64,000 nt of DNA, taken from Mycoplana azooxidifex. Its GTDB lineage: Bacteria > Pseudomonadota > Alphaproteobacteria > Rhizobiales > Rhizobiaceae. Location: assembly GCF_014196765.1 (NCBI RefSeq), contig NZ_JACIEE010000004.1, forward strand, positions 418,435-482,434, in the 5' to 3' direction. A program made the position numbers and the translations under genes. This document shows, in pieces, positions 8,035-15,642 of the stretch. The notes under the pieces are model-generated. The model searched no databases and was not told where the DNA came from. It was given only the letters and a program-made list of their open reading frames with translations. How positions within the stretch are numbered: the first letter of the stretch is position 1; each line of letters begins with the position of its first letter.

Positions 8035-9678
8035 ATGGCGACAATCACGGACAGCCCGGTGCGGAGCGAGCGCACCCTTCGCCCCTCGATTGGCGCCATC
8101 CCCTTGAGTTTCCTCGTCGTCCTGTTCCTCGTCGCCACCGCAAACCAGACCTTCTGGGCGAAGACGGCGCTCTATTTTGGCGGCACGCCCCAGGCGGTAG
8201 TGATCTTCGCGCTCGGCCTTGTCGCGCTGCTCTCGGCCGTCTGCATCACCCTTTCAATGCGGTTCGTCGCCAAGCCGATGTTCATCTCCCTCTTTCTTGC
8301 CAGCGCCTGCGCCTCCTGGTTCATGGACCGCTTCGGCGTCGTCATCAGCGTCGACATGATCCGCAACGCAGCCGAGACGACCCATGCGGAAGCGGGAAAC
8401 CTGATCACGCCCGCCTTTGTCTCGCATATCGCGCTCTTCGGCGTCGTCCCCTCGCTGCTGGTCGCCTGGGTCCGCATCACGCACCGACCCTTTCTTGCCA
8501 AGGCAAGGGCCAATGCCTTCTTCGTCCTGCCGCTGATGCTGGTCGCGGTCCTGGCGGCCTCGACGCAGATGCGCGTCCTGATCACCACGAGTCGCGCACA
8601 TCACGACTGGCTTGCGACCCTCAACCCGGTCGGACCGATCGTCAGCGCGGTGCGCTATGCGGCAAGCACCGGGGGCGAGGTGAACATCGTCGTCGAGCCG
8701 CTGGGCCGGGATGCGCATGTGGTGGCACCGGCCGGCCGCAAGCCGAAGGTGCTCGTCGTCGTGGCCGGCGAGACGGCGCGGGCGCAGAACTTCTCGCTCG
8801 GCGGCTACGCACGCCCGACCAACCCCGAGCTTGCGGCCCGCGACATCACCTATTTCCCCGACACGACGAGCTGCGGCACGGCGACGGCCGTATCGCTGCC
8901 CTGCATGTTCTCGATCCATACCCGCGCGACCTATTCCCATCGCAAGGGGCTTTCGACCGAGAACCTGCTCGACGTCCTGTCGCACGCGGGCATCGCAGTG
9001 GAGTGGTGGGACAACAACACCGGAGCCAAGGGCGTGGCCGATCGCGTCGCCTATCGTTTCCTCCCCGACAACGCCGACCCCCGCTTCTGCACCGAGGGCG
9101 AATGCAGCGACGGCATCCTGCTGGACCGGCTCGGCCCCTGGCTCGAGGGCGTGACCAAGGACAGCGTGCTCGTCATCCACCAGCTCGGCAGCCACGGCCC
9201 CTCCTACTACGAGCGCTATCCGGAGGCTTATCGCCGCTTCACGCCAGACTGCCGGACCGCCGAATTCGGCGATTGCACGCGCGAGGAGATCGTCAACGCC
9301 TATGACAATTCCATCGCCTATACCGACCACGTGCTGGCGATAGTCATCGACGCCCTCAAGAGCCACGAGGACCGCTTCGACGCCTCGATGATCTACATGT
9401 CGGACCACGGCGAATCGCTCGGCGAGAACGGGCTCTATCTTCACGGCGCACCCTACGTGATCGCGCCGAGGGAACAGACGCAGGTCCCCTTCGTCCTCTG
9501 GCTCGGCAACCGGGACCGCGCGTCGGTGAACCGCGCCTGCCTCAAGCAGCGGGCCGGCGAGCCCGCCTCGCATGACAATCTCTTCCACACCGTGCTGGGG
9601 CTGATGTCGGTCGAGACCGGCATCTACGATCCCTCCCTGGATGTCCTGTCCACGTGCCGGCACGTGATTTCGAGCTGA
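8035..9678 (+). CDS. eptA: Lipid A phosphoethanolamine transferase, EptA family
   Basis: A 547-residue inner-membrane enzyme that transfers phosphoethanolamine from phosphatidylethanolamine to lipid A on the periplasmic side, lowering surface charge and typically raising cationic peptide resistance. Five hydrophobic segments occupy about residues 20-190. The soluble alkaline-phosphatase-like domain has VVAGETARAQNFSLGGYAR, then TSCGTATAVSLPCMFS with the nucleophile Thr282, HQLGSHGPSYYERYP, and MSDHGESLGENGLYLHG with zinc-ligand Asp/His. The start is ATG 8035, chosen because the first membrane segment follows; longer upstream frames lack similarity. A response regulator and kinase follow on the same strand, as in PmrCAB arrangements. 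Confidence 0.9.
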   Translation: MATITDSPVRSERTLRPSIGAIPLSFLVVLFLVATANQTFWAKTALYFGGTPQAVVIFALGLVALLSAVCITLSMRFVAKPMFISLFLASACASWFMDRFGVVISVDMIRNAAETTHAEAGNLITPAFVSHIALFGVVPSLLVAWVRITHRPFLAKARANAFFVLPLMLVAVLAASTQMRVLITTSRAHHDWLATLNPVGPIVSAVRYAASTGGEVNIVVEPLGRDAHVVAPAGRKPKVLVVVAGETARAQNFSLGGYARPTNPELAARDITYFPDTTSCGTATAVSLPCMFSIHTRATYSHRKGLSTENLLDVLSHAGIAVEWWDNNTGAKGVADRVAYRFLPDNADPRFCTEGECSDGILLDRLGPWLEGVTKDSVLVIHQLGSHGPSYYERYPEAYRRFTPDCRTAEFGDCTREEIVNAYDNSIAYTDHVLAIVIDALKSHEDRFDASMIYMSDHGESLGENGLYLHGAPYVIAPREQTQVPFVLWLGNRDRASVNRACLKQRAGEPASHDNLFHTVLGLMSVETGIYDPSLDVLSTCRHVISS

Positions 9679-9779
9679 TGCCGGCGACCGCCGTCGAAGA
9701 CGGCTTGATCGCATCTGCAAAAATCCGGACGATGGGCCTGGAGGCGTCCGGTTCGGGCGCGCTTCCGGAAGGACGCGAT

Positions 9780-10442
9780 ATGCGGGTACTTTTGATCGAG
9801 GACGACGCCATCCTGGGCGAGGCGGTGCGCGACCATGTTGCCGCCGGCGGCCATGCCGTCGACTGGGTGCTCGAACTCGACGACGCCCGCGCCGCGACGA
9901 AGGCGGTCCACTACGCCCTGATCCTGCTCGACCTGCGCCTGCCCGACGGCAGCGGCATCGCCTTCCTGCGCGCCTTGCGCGACGCCGGCGACAGGACGCC
10001 GGTGATCATCCTGACGGCGCACGACCAGATCTCCGACCGCATCGAAGGGCTCAACAGCGGCGCCGACGACTATCTGGTCAAGCCGTTCAACCTCGGCGAA
10101 CTGTCCGCCCGCATGCTGGCCGTGGTCCGCCGCTACGGCGGCAACCCTTCCCCGGTCATCCGCCTCGGCGCGCTGGAGATCGGCCCCGCCGACCGGCGGA
10201 TCGTCTCCGGCGACCAGGAAATCACTCTCTCCGGCCGGGAGTGGGCAGTCCTCGACGTGCTGCTCGCCCGCCCCGGCGCCACCGTCTCCAAGGGGCAGAT
10301 CGAGGAAGCGCTCTACGCCTTCGGCTCGGAGATCGAAAGCAACACGGTCGAAGTCTATGTCAGCCGCGTGCGCAAGAAGCTCGGCCACGACCACATTCTC
10401 ACCGTGCGCGGCGTCGGCTACCGGCTCGGGACGCCGGCATGA
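9780..10442 (+). CDS. OmpR/PhoB-type response regulator (PmrA-like)
   Basis: A 220-residue regulator. The receiver domain (about 1-115) has acidic pocket Glu7-Asp8-Asp9, phospho-acceptor Asp51 in LILLDLRLPDG, Thr in ILTAHD and Lys in DYLVKPF. The C-terminal winged helix (about 125-218) carries SGREWAVLDVLLARPG and the recognition-helix region NTVEVYVSRVRKKLG. It starts 102 bp after eptA and ends at the start of the kinase gene within a short tandem repeat. The context suggests it controls eptA in response to the kinase; that is inference. Confidence 0.9.
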   Translation: MRVLLIEDDAILGEAVRDHVAAGGHAVDWVLELDDARAATKAVHYALILLDLRLPDGSGIAFLRALRDAGDRTPVIILTAHDQISDRIEGLNSGADDYLVKPFNLGELSARMLAVVRRYGGNPSPVIRLGALEIGPADRRIVSGDQEITLSGREWAVLDVLLARPGATVSKGQIEEALYAFGSEIESNTVEVYVSRVRKKLGHDHILTVRGVGYRLGTPA

Positions 10443-10481
10443 GGAACCCGGCATGAGGAACCCGGCATGAGGGAACCCAGC
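10439..10481 (+). repeat. Three tandem copies of a 14-bp unit at the regulator-kinase junction
   Basis: The unit ATGAGGAACCCGGC occurs at 10439 and 10453, followed by a diverged third copy with one inserted G and one substitution at 10467. Each copy carries an ATGA. The first supplies the regulator's stop codon and the third the kinase's start codon. The two leading ATGs each open only a five-codon frame. Confidence 0.85.
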
Positions 10482-11810
10482 ATCACCCGCAGATTGACGC
10501 TGGCCCTGGCCGGCGCGCTGGCCGGTTTCTGGCTGCTCGCCGCCGGTCTCGGCGTCATCGTCATGCAGGACGAATTCGCAGAGATTTTCGACAGCGCGCT
10601 GCAGGAGACCGCCGAGCGCCTGCTCATCCTGGTCGCAGACGACGTGGAACGTGGCGACGCGGCCGGATCGAACGCCCGGCTCGAGAACGTGGTGCCGGCC
10701 TCCGGGGAGGAGTACCTGACCTACCAGCTGCGCAACGACCGGGGCGATGTCCTGCTGCGATCGCACGACGCCCCCGCGGCACCCTTCGACGCACCGCTGA
10801 AGCAGGGTTTCTGGCGCAGCGCCACCCACGAATTCTATACCGCCGTCACGCATGGCGACGACGGGCTCTACCTGCAGGTGGCCGATGCGCTCGCCAATCG
10901 CCACGAAGCCCTTATCGAGGGTGCGATGGCCCTGTTCCTGCCCGTGCTGCTGCTGGTGCCGGCCAGCATCGCGCTGGTCTGGTTCATCGTGCGCCGGACG
11001 CTCGCCCCCATCGATGAACTGCGGCAGGCGATCTCCAGCAAGGACGGCGGCAATCTCGCCGTGATCGCCCGCGAGGGAATGCCACGCGAGCTGTTGCCGA
11101 TCGTCCGCTCCGTCAACCTGTTGCTCACCCGACTGAAGTCGGCGCTCGAGGCCGAGCGGGAATTCACCGCCAACAGCGCCCATGAGCTGCGCACGCCGAT
11201 CGCAGGCGCACTGGCACAGACACAGGTGCTGATCGACGAACTGCCGGCAGGTGCGAAGAAGACGCGTGCCCGCCAGGTCGAGGCATCGCTCGTCAAGCTC
11301 AGCCATCTGGCGGAAAAGCTGCTGCAACTGGCCCGCGCGGAGGCCGGACTGGGCGCCGCCGACGCGCCGGTCGATCTCGCCCGCGTGCTGGAACTCGTGG
11401 TGCTCGACTTCCAGCGCGATCCGCAGGCCGCCGGGCGGCTGCGGCTTCACCGGGCGGACGGCGCGACGCTCCGGCATCCGGCGAGCGAGGACGGGTTTGC
11501 GATCGCGCTGCGCAACCTGGTCGAGAACGCGCTGGTGCACGGCGCCGACGAAGCGCCCGTGGACGTCTTCCTCGACCGCGACGGCGCGGTGCGGATCGTC
11601 AACGAAGGCCCGCTTCTGGCCGACTGGGAACTGGAAATGATCCGCAAGCGGTTCGGGCGCGGACGGACCACCGCCAAGGGCTCGGGGCTCGGGATCTCCA
11701 TCGCCGAACGACTGCTGGCGCAGATGAACGCACGTCTCGAACTCGCCTCGCCGCCCGCGGGGCGCACGGGCGGGCTGGAGGCCCGGATCGTCTTCGCCCG
11801 GGCAGGTTGA
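10467..11810 (+). CDS. Sensor histidine kinase (PmrB/QseC-like)
   Basis: A 447-residue inner-membrane kinase. One transmembrane segment lies at about 10-35 and a second at about 152-175, enclosing a periplasmic sensor of roughly 115 residues. A HAMP-like linker follows, then the HisKA box ANSAHELRTPIAG with phospho-acceptor His239. The catalytic domain has an N-box (LRNLVENALVHGADEAP), a short G1 region (RIVNEGP) and G2 GSGLGISIAERL. The start is ATG 10467, since the two upstream ATGs in the tandem repeat run straight into stops. It is the cognate partner of the preceding regulator. The signal is unknown. Confidence 0.9.
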   Translation: MREPSITRRLTLALAGALAGFWLLAAGLGVIVMQDEFAEIFDSALQETAERLLILVADDVERGDAAGSNARLENVVPASGEEYLTYQLRNDRGDVLLRSHDAPAAPFDAPLKQGFWRSATHEFYTAVTHGDDGLYLQVADALANRHEALIEGAMALFLPVLLLVPASIALVWFIVRRTLAPIDELRQAISSKDGGNLAVIAREGMPRELLPIVRSVNLLLTRLKSALEAEREFTANSAHELRTPIAGALAQTQVLIDELPAGAKKTRARQVEASLVKLSHLAEKLLQLARAEAGLGAADAPVDLARVLELVVLDFQRDPQAAGRLRLHRADGATLRHPASEDGFAIALRNLVENALVHGADEAPVDVFLDRDGAVRIVNEGPLLADWELEMIRKRFGRGRTTAKGSGLGISIAERLLAQMNARLELASPPAGRTGGLEARIVFARAG

Positions 11811-11820
11811 GCCGGGCGAA

Positions 11821-12027
11821 CTACTGTTCCGACAGCTTCATATCCGGATCGTAGTCCCTACCCTCGACCTCCTTCACCACCGCCTGGCCGCACTGCATCA
11901 GCTTCGTCTCGGGGTTGAAGGCATAGGTGGGCGAGCCGTGCAGCGACCAGCCCTTGTTCAGGGCGAGCGTGACCTTGTGGCAGAAGGAGGCATCGTCGGG
12001 GCCGGTAAGGAGGCGGTAGACTTTCAT
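11821..12027 (-). CDS. DUF1737 small protein
   Basis: A 68-residue protein matching the DUF1737 pattern: MKVYRLLTGPDDASFCHKVTLALNKGW at the start and PETKLMQCGQAVVKE in the middle. It has no signal peptide and no membrane segment. ATG at 12027 overlaps the stop of the HpcH/HpaI-type lyase gene by 4 bp, so the two are probably co-translated. In many rhizobia a DUF1737 gene accompanies this lyase, but its biochemical role is not known. Confidence 0.85.
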   Translation of the reverse strand: MKVYRLLTGPDDASFCHKVTLALNKGWSLHGSPTYAFNPETKLMQCGQAVVKEVEGRDYDPDMKLSEQ

Positions 12028-12935
12028 GGGCTGCTCTCTTTGTCTGCGATGAGTTTGGCCTTGGCGACGAGGCGGGCGGCCTGGTCGAGGTGGAGGCGCT
12101 CCACCATGCGGCCGTCGAAGTTGATCGCACCCTTGCCGGCGTTCTCCGGCAGGGCAAAGGCTTCGACGATGGCCCGCGCGTCTTCGGCTGCGGCCTCCGG
12201 CACGCCGAAGAGCCGGTTGGCGCCGGCGATCTGGGCCGGATGGATCAGCATCTTGCCGTCGAAACCCATCTGCCGGCCCTGTTCGCATTCGGCGGCGAAG
12301 GCATCGAGATCGGAAAAGCCGTTGTGCACGCTGTCGATCACGTCGAGCCCCGAGGCCCGCGCGGCGACGACGGCCTGCACCAGCAGCGGCGCCAGGTAGG
12401 GCCGGCCGGGGACATCGGCAATGCCGGTCGCAAGCCGCAGGTCGTTCAGCCCGATCACGAGGCAATCGAGCCGGCCGCCGCTGGTACGCCCGACCTCGGC
12501 GATGGCGGCGAGGTTGAGGATCGCCGCCGGCGTCTCGATCATCGCCCAGAGGCGCGGGCTGTCGTCGGCGCCCTGCTCGCTCAGCCAGTCCGCCGCGTCC
12601 AGCACGTCCTGCGGCCCCGAAACCTTGGGCAGCAGCACCGCGTCGGGCGCGCATTCGAGCACGGCCTCGAGGTCTGCGGCACCGTCGTCCTCCGAGAGGG
12701 GGTTGATGCGGACGATGCATTCCCGCCCCCCGGCACGATCCAGTGTTGCGAAATGCCGCTTCAGCGCCGCGCGCGCTTCGGCCTTCTTCTCCGGCGCCAC
12801 GGAATCCTCGAGGTCGAAGATGACGCCGTCGCAGGCGAGCGACGACGATTTCTCAAGCGCCCGGGCGTTGCTGGCCGGGACGCTGAGCAGCGATCGGCGC
12901 AGGCGGAGCGGGTGATTTTGGAACGGCGGGTTCAT
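12024..12935 (-). CDS. HpcH/HpaI aldolase / citrate lyase beta family (CitE-like)
   Basis: A 303-residue TIM-barrel C-C lyase of the CitE/malyl-CoA lyase group. Motifs are RRSLLSVPASNARALEKS at the N-terminus, the ACDGVIFDLEDSVAPEKK metal-site segment, RINPLSEDDG, VLLPKVSG, MIETPAAILNL, and GFDGKMLIHPAQI near the C-terminus, which is typical of CoA-dependent members. The likely substrate is a beta-hydroxyacyl-CoA such as malyl- or methylmalyl-CoA, but the sequence does not separate lyase from thioesterase activity. The chosen start, ATG 12935, places the conserved block at residue 11. Co-translated with the DUF1737 gene. Confidence 0.83.
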   Translation of the reverse strand: MNPPFQNHPLRLRRSLLSVPASNARALEKSSSLACDGVIFDLEDSVAPEKKAEARAALKRHFATLDRAGGRECIVRINPLSEDDGAADLEAVLECAPDAVLLPKVSGPQDVLDAADWLSEQGADDSPRLWAMIETPAAILNLAAIAEVGRTSGGRLDCLVIGLNDLRLATGIADVPGRPYLAPLLVQAVVAARASGLDVIDSVHNGFSDLDAFAAECEQGRQMGFDGKMLIHPAQIAGANRLFGVPEAAAEDARAIVEAFALPENAGKGAINFDGRMVERLHLDQAARLVAKAKLIADKESSP

Positions 12936-13105
12936 GACGTCTTCTTGCCCGGCTTCCCGCAAATGAGCAAGTGCCCTCCGTGACATCGACCATAGCCGAA
13001 CTGACGAACCGCAAACTGCGACATTCTGGCTCTCCCGCGGCACTGTCACAGCCTTGTAATGAACACATTCACTGCCCACATTCGTTGCTAGAGAAAGGGC
13101 CAGTC

Positions 13106-13354
13106 ATGCAAAGCATCCGCTCCATTTTCCTCGTTACCGCAGCCATCGTCATCGCCGGCGCGACACTCGTGTTCGCCGCCTCGATCGGCCTTGCACTCGC
13201 CGGCATCGCCTCCGTCGTGATGCTGGGGAGCTGGATCTCTGCCAAGCTCCAGCCGACGCCGGTGCGCGCCAAGGTCTATGCCCGCACAGGGCAGCCCGGC
13301 CAGCGCGAGCCGCGCGTCTGGAACGACGGCCGCGGCACGATCATCGACCTCTGA
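13106..13354 (+). CDS. Small inner-membrane protein, unknown
   Basis: An 82-residue protein with two closely spaced hydrophobic segments (about 5-25 and 27-45, IFLVTAAIVIAGATLVFAA and LALAGIASVVMLGSW) and a basic, polar C-terminal tail (KLQPTPVRAKVYARTGQPG). The family resembles short rhizobial membrane proteins of unknown function. A GAGAAAGG stretch upstream of ATG 13106 can serve as ribosome binding site. Strong hairpins follow it before leuD, so it is probably a monocistronic unit. No function can be assigned. Confidence 0.65.
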   Translation: MQSIRSIFLVTAAIVIAGATLVFAASIGLALAGIASVVMLGSWISAKLQPTPVRAKVYARTGQPGQREPRVWNDGRGTIIDL

Positions 13355-13380
13355 TTTCCCAACCCGGCCTCGATCCGGGC

Positions 13381-13428
13381 AGGCCGCCGGTCGCCGGCGG
13401 CCTTGATCTTGCGTTCTGGGCGCAAGAT
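13381..13428 (+). terminator. Two consecutive hairpins between the small membrane gene and leuD
   Basis: Hairpin 1 (13381-13403) pairs AGGCCGCCGG with CCGGCGGCCT over a 3-nt loop. Hairpin 2 (13406-13428) pairs ATCTTGCG with CGCAAGAT over 7 nt and is followed by a T-rich run (TCTTCTTC). The second looks like an intrinsic terminator of the upstream gene. It could also sit in the leuD leader. Confidence 0.5.
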
Positions 13429-13502
13429 TCTTCTTCAATTCCCGGTAAAACTGCTCTAAACGCAAGCCCGGAACGATCCGCATCGCAATCGAGGTTCACG
13501 TC

Positions 13503-14108
13503 ATGGACAAGTTCGTCAAGCTGACCGGCGTCGCCGCGCCGCTGCCCGTCGTCAATATCGACACGGACATGATCATTCCGAAGGACTACCTGAAGACCAT
13601 CAAGCGCACCGGTCTCGGCACGGGTCTCTTCGCGGAGGCGCGCTACAACGAGGACGGCTCGCTCAATGCGGACTTCGTGCTGAACAAGCCCGCCTACCAG
13701 AACGCCAGCATTCTCGTCGCCGGCGACAATTTCGGCTGCGGCTCCTCGCGCGAGCATGCGCCCTGGGCGCTCCTCGACTTCGGCATCCGCTGCGTCATCT
13801 CGACCTCGTTCGCCGACATCTTCTACAACAACTGTTTCAAGAACGGCATCCTGCCGATCGTCGTCAGCCCCGAGAACCTCGAGAAGCTGATGGACGACGC
13901 CAGCCGCGGCTCCAACGCAGTCGTGACCGTCGACCTCGAGGCCCAGGAAATCTCCGGTCCCGACGGCGGCAAGATCGCCTTCGAGATAGACGCCTTCCGT
14001 CGTCACTGCCTGCTGAACGGCCTCGACGACATCGGCCTGACGCTGGAGAAGTCTGCCGCGATCGACACTTTCGAGAAGAGCAACGCCGCCGCCCGCCCCT
14101 GGGCCTGA
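13503..14108 (+). CDS. leuD: 3-isopropylmalate dehydratase small subunit
   Basis: Small subunit of the LeuCD isomerase that converts 2-isopropylmalate to 3-isopropylmalate in leucine synthesis. The 201-residue product is the usual length. Diagnostic motifs are [17 protein letters not shown] at the N-terminus, [18 protein letters not shown] in the middle (substrate-binding swivel domain), and [18 protein letters not shown]. The [4Fe-4S] cluster is held by LeuC, whose gene is not in the window. A RidA-family gene follows 14 bp downstream and is probably co-transcribed. Confidence 0.95.
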   Translation: MDKFVKLTGVAAPLPVVNIDTDMIIPKDYLKTIKRTGLGTGLFAEARYNEDGSLNADFVLNKPAYQNASILVAGDNFGCGSSREHAPWALLDFGIRCVISTSFADIFYNNCFKNGILPIVVSPENLEKLMDDASRGSNAVVTVDLEAQEISGPDGGKIAFEIDAFRRHCLLNGLDDIGLTLEKSAAIDTFEKSNAAARPWA

Positions 14109-14122
14109 GCGGTCCTTCGCAC

Positions 14123-14503
14123 ATGCGTCGCCTGATCTCCTCCGGATCGCCCTTCGAGCGCACCGCCGGCTATTCGCGGGCGGTGGTGCGGGGCGACTGG
14201 TGCTTCGTTTCCGGCACGACCGGCTACGACTATGCCACGATGACGATGCCGGCGGGCGTCGAGGTGCAGACTCGCAACTGCCTCTCGACCATCCGCAAGG
14301 CCATGGAGGAGGCGGGCTTCTCGCTCGCCGACGTGGTGCGCTGCCACTACTACGTGACCGACGCGTCCTTCGCCGACATCGTCTTCCCGATCCTCGGCGA
14401 AACCTTCGGCGAGATCCGCCCGGCCGCAACCATGATCGTCTGCGACCTGATCAAGCCGGAAATGCTGATCGAGATCGAAGTGACGGCGCTGCGGCAGGTA
14501 TGA
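14123..14503 (+). CDS. RidA/YjgF-family protein
   Basis: A 126-residue member of the RidA (YjgF/YER057c/UK114) family, trimeric proteins that often hydrolyse reactive enamine/imine intermediates released by PLP enzymes. The pattern RLISSGSPFERTAGYSRAVV, VSGTTGYD, CLSTIRKAMEEAGFSLADV and the C-terminal EIRPAATMI(V) block fit. The catalytic Arg of true RidA lies in the R-P-A segment (IRPAATM), which is retained. It lies 14 bp after leuD, linking it by position to branched-chain amino acid synthesis. The exact substrate is unknown. Confidence 0.85.
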   Translation: MRRLISSGSPFERTAGYSRAVVRGDWCFVSGTTGYDYATMTMPAGVEVQTRNCLSTIRKAMEEAGFSLADVVRCHYYVTDASFADIVFPILGETFGEIRPAATMIVCDLIKPEMLIEIEVTALRQV

Positions 14504-15147
14504 CGAATTTCCGACGCGTTCAGGGATCCGGTCACACGGGCGCGATCACGCGCGGAATGACGCCGTGGCATGGGTGGTGACGTTTCGGACGGGGCACTGA
14601 AAGCTGCCTCATCTGAAATGGAAAATGTAGCACCTCTCAGTGCCCCGCTCGGCGGTTTCTGCCCGCAACTTTTCCCTTCTGCTCCCGTGGATCGGGACCC
14701 ACGGGCATGTGCGCCACCCGGACGCGTCCGGAGCGAAACTCGGGATACCCCGCCGTCTCCAGAGGAGGGACTTTCTGCGAACCCCCGATGCCGGGACTTG
14801 CGTCCTTTCCCTGGCAACGGGCGCCGGTTCGGCCTCGCCGCGACGTCTCGCGGTGTATCCGATGGCCGAACGAGCCGATCTTGCCATGACAACGCAGGAG
14901 GGGGATGTCCGAGGCTCAGTTTTTTGTGCGATGAGACCAGCACCGGCGATGTCGACAGGAAATATAAAATGTTATCAAATGCTTGATATGACTGTGAACG
15001 AGGACGCCTTCGCCGCTGCGGGCAGTATCGATGCCGGCCGTCCCCGCTATCGCGGGAAAGGTCCGGCTGGGAGCGGCTTGCCGTGTGCAGGAACTCATCC
15101 CTCGAAATGCGTGCGCGAAATGCTATATGACATGTAAAGGAGTGTTT
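14504..15147. other. 640-bp intergenic region without a supported gene
   Basis: Open frames here lack homology-like features, so I call none. One long inverted repeat is clear at 14591-14646. The last ~250 bp are more AT-rich (for example around 14960-14990) and probably hold the promoter of the metallopeptidase gene, whose AAGGAG ribosome site is at 15136-15141. Confidence 0.6.
14591..14646. repeat. Inverted repeat with 10-bp perfect arms
   Basis: Arms GGGGCACTGA (14591-14600) and TCAGTGCCCC (14637-14646) enclose 36 nt that contain a further partial pairing (GCTGC with GTAGC). No T-run follows. It may be a terminator of leuD-ridA read-through, a structured RNA, or the remnant of a small repeat element. 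Confidence 0.55.
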
Positions 15148-15582
15148 ATGGCCCGCATCGACCAGACAGAAGATTGGCGCAACCGCCATGCCCCGACGAT
15201 CAGCACGTTCGAGTCGCTGGCGCTGGAGGCCTATGGTCACCTGCCGGAGGAATTCCGCGCGCTCACGGGCAACCTGATCATCGAGATCTCCGACTTTCCG
15301 ACCGACGACGTTTTCGAGGACATGGCGTTGGAAACCCCGTTCGACCTGCTCGGGCTGTTCGAGGGACGGGGCATCTCGGAGCGCTTCACCCTCGAGACCG
15401 GCGAGATGCCGAACCGTATCACCCTCTACCGCCGCCCGATCCTCGACTACTGGGCCGAGAACGAGGAAACGCTGGGCGACATCGTCACCCATGTGCTGAT
15501 CCACGAGATCGGCCATCATTTTGGCCTCTCCGACGACGACATGGAACGCATCGAGGCCAGCGCCGAGATCGCCGCGGGGTGA
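15148..15582 (+). CDS. Zincin-like metallopeptidase family protein
   Basis: A 144-residue protein of the short minimal metallopeptidase family (PF06262-like). The zinc motif HEIGHHFGLSDDDM is close to the C-terminus with the expected HExxH plus downstream Asp; VTHVLIHEIGHH forms the active helix. The N-terminal segment FESLALEAYGHLPEEFRAL and the strand NRITLYRRPILDY are typical. There is no signal peptide, so it is cytoplasmic. The AAGGAG site at 15136-15141 supports ATG 15148. It converges with putA. Substrates are unknown. Confidence 0.87.
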   Translation: MARIDQTEDWRNRHAPTISTFESLALEAYGHLPEEFRALTGNLIIEISDFPTDDVFEDMALETPFDLLGLFEGRGISERFTLETGEMPNRITLYRRPILDYWAENEETLGDIVTHVLIHEIGHHFGLSDDDMERIEASAEIAAG

Positions 15583-15599
15583 GGTTTCCTCCCGGCGCG

Positions 15600-15635
15600 G
15601 GCAACCGGCTGGAGCCGGTAGCCGCCACGGTTGCC
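15600..15635. terminator. Nested hairpin between convergent genes
   Basis: An outer pairing GGCAACCG/CGGTTGCC and an inner pairing ACCGGC/GCCGGT occupy the gap between the metallopeptidase stop and the putA stop. There is no T-run. Termination is inferred from position. Confidence 0.4.
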
Positions 15636-15642
15636 GAACCTC

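Noticed and set aside
13429-13502. Leucine attenuator leader peptide before leuD
   Set aside because: No short frame with consecutive leucine codons is visible between the hairpins and leuD.
14640-15137. 165-codon frame in the leuD-metallopeptidase gap
   Set aside because: No recognisable family, poor ribosome site and composition unlike the neighbours. Kept as intergenic.
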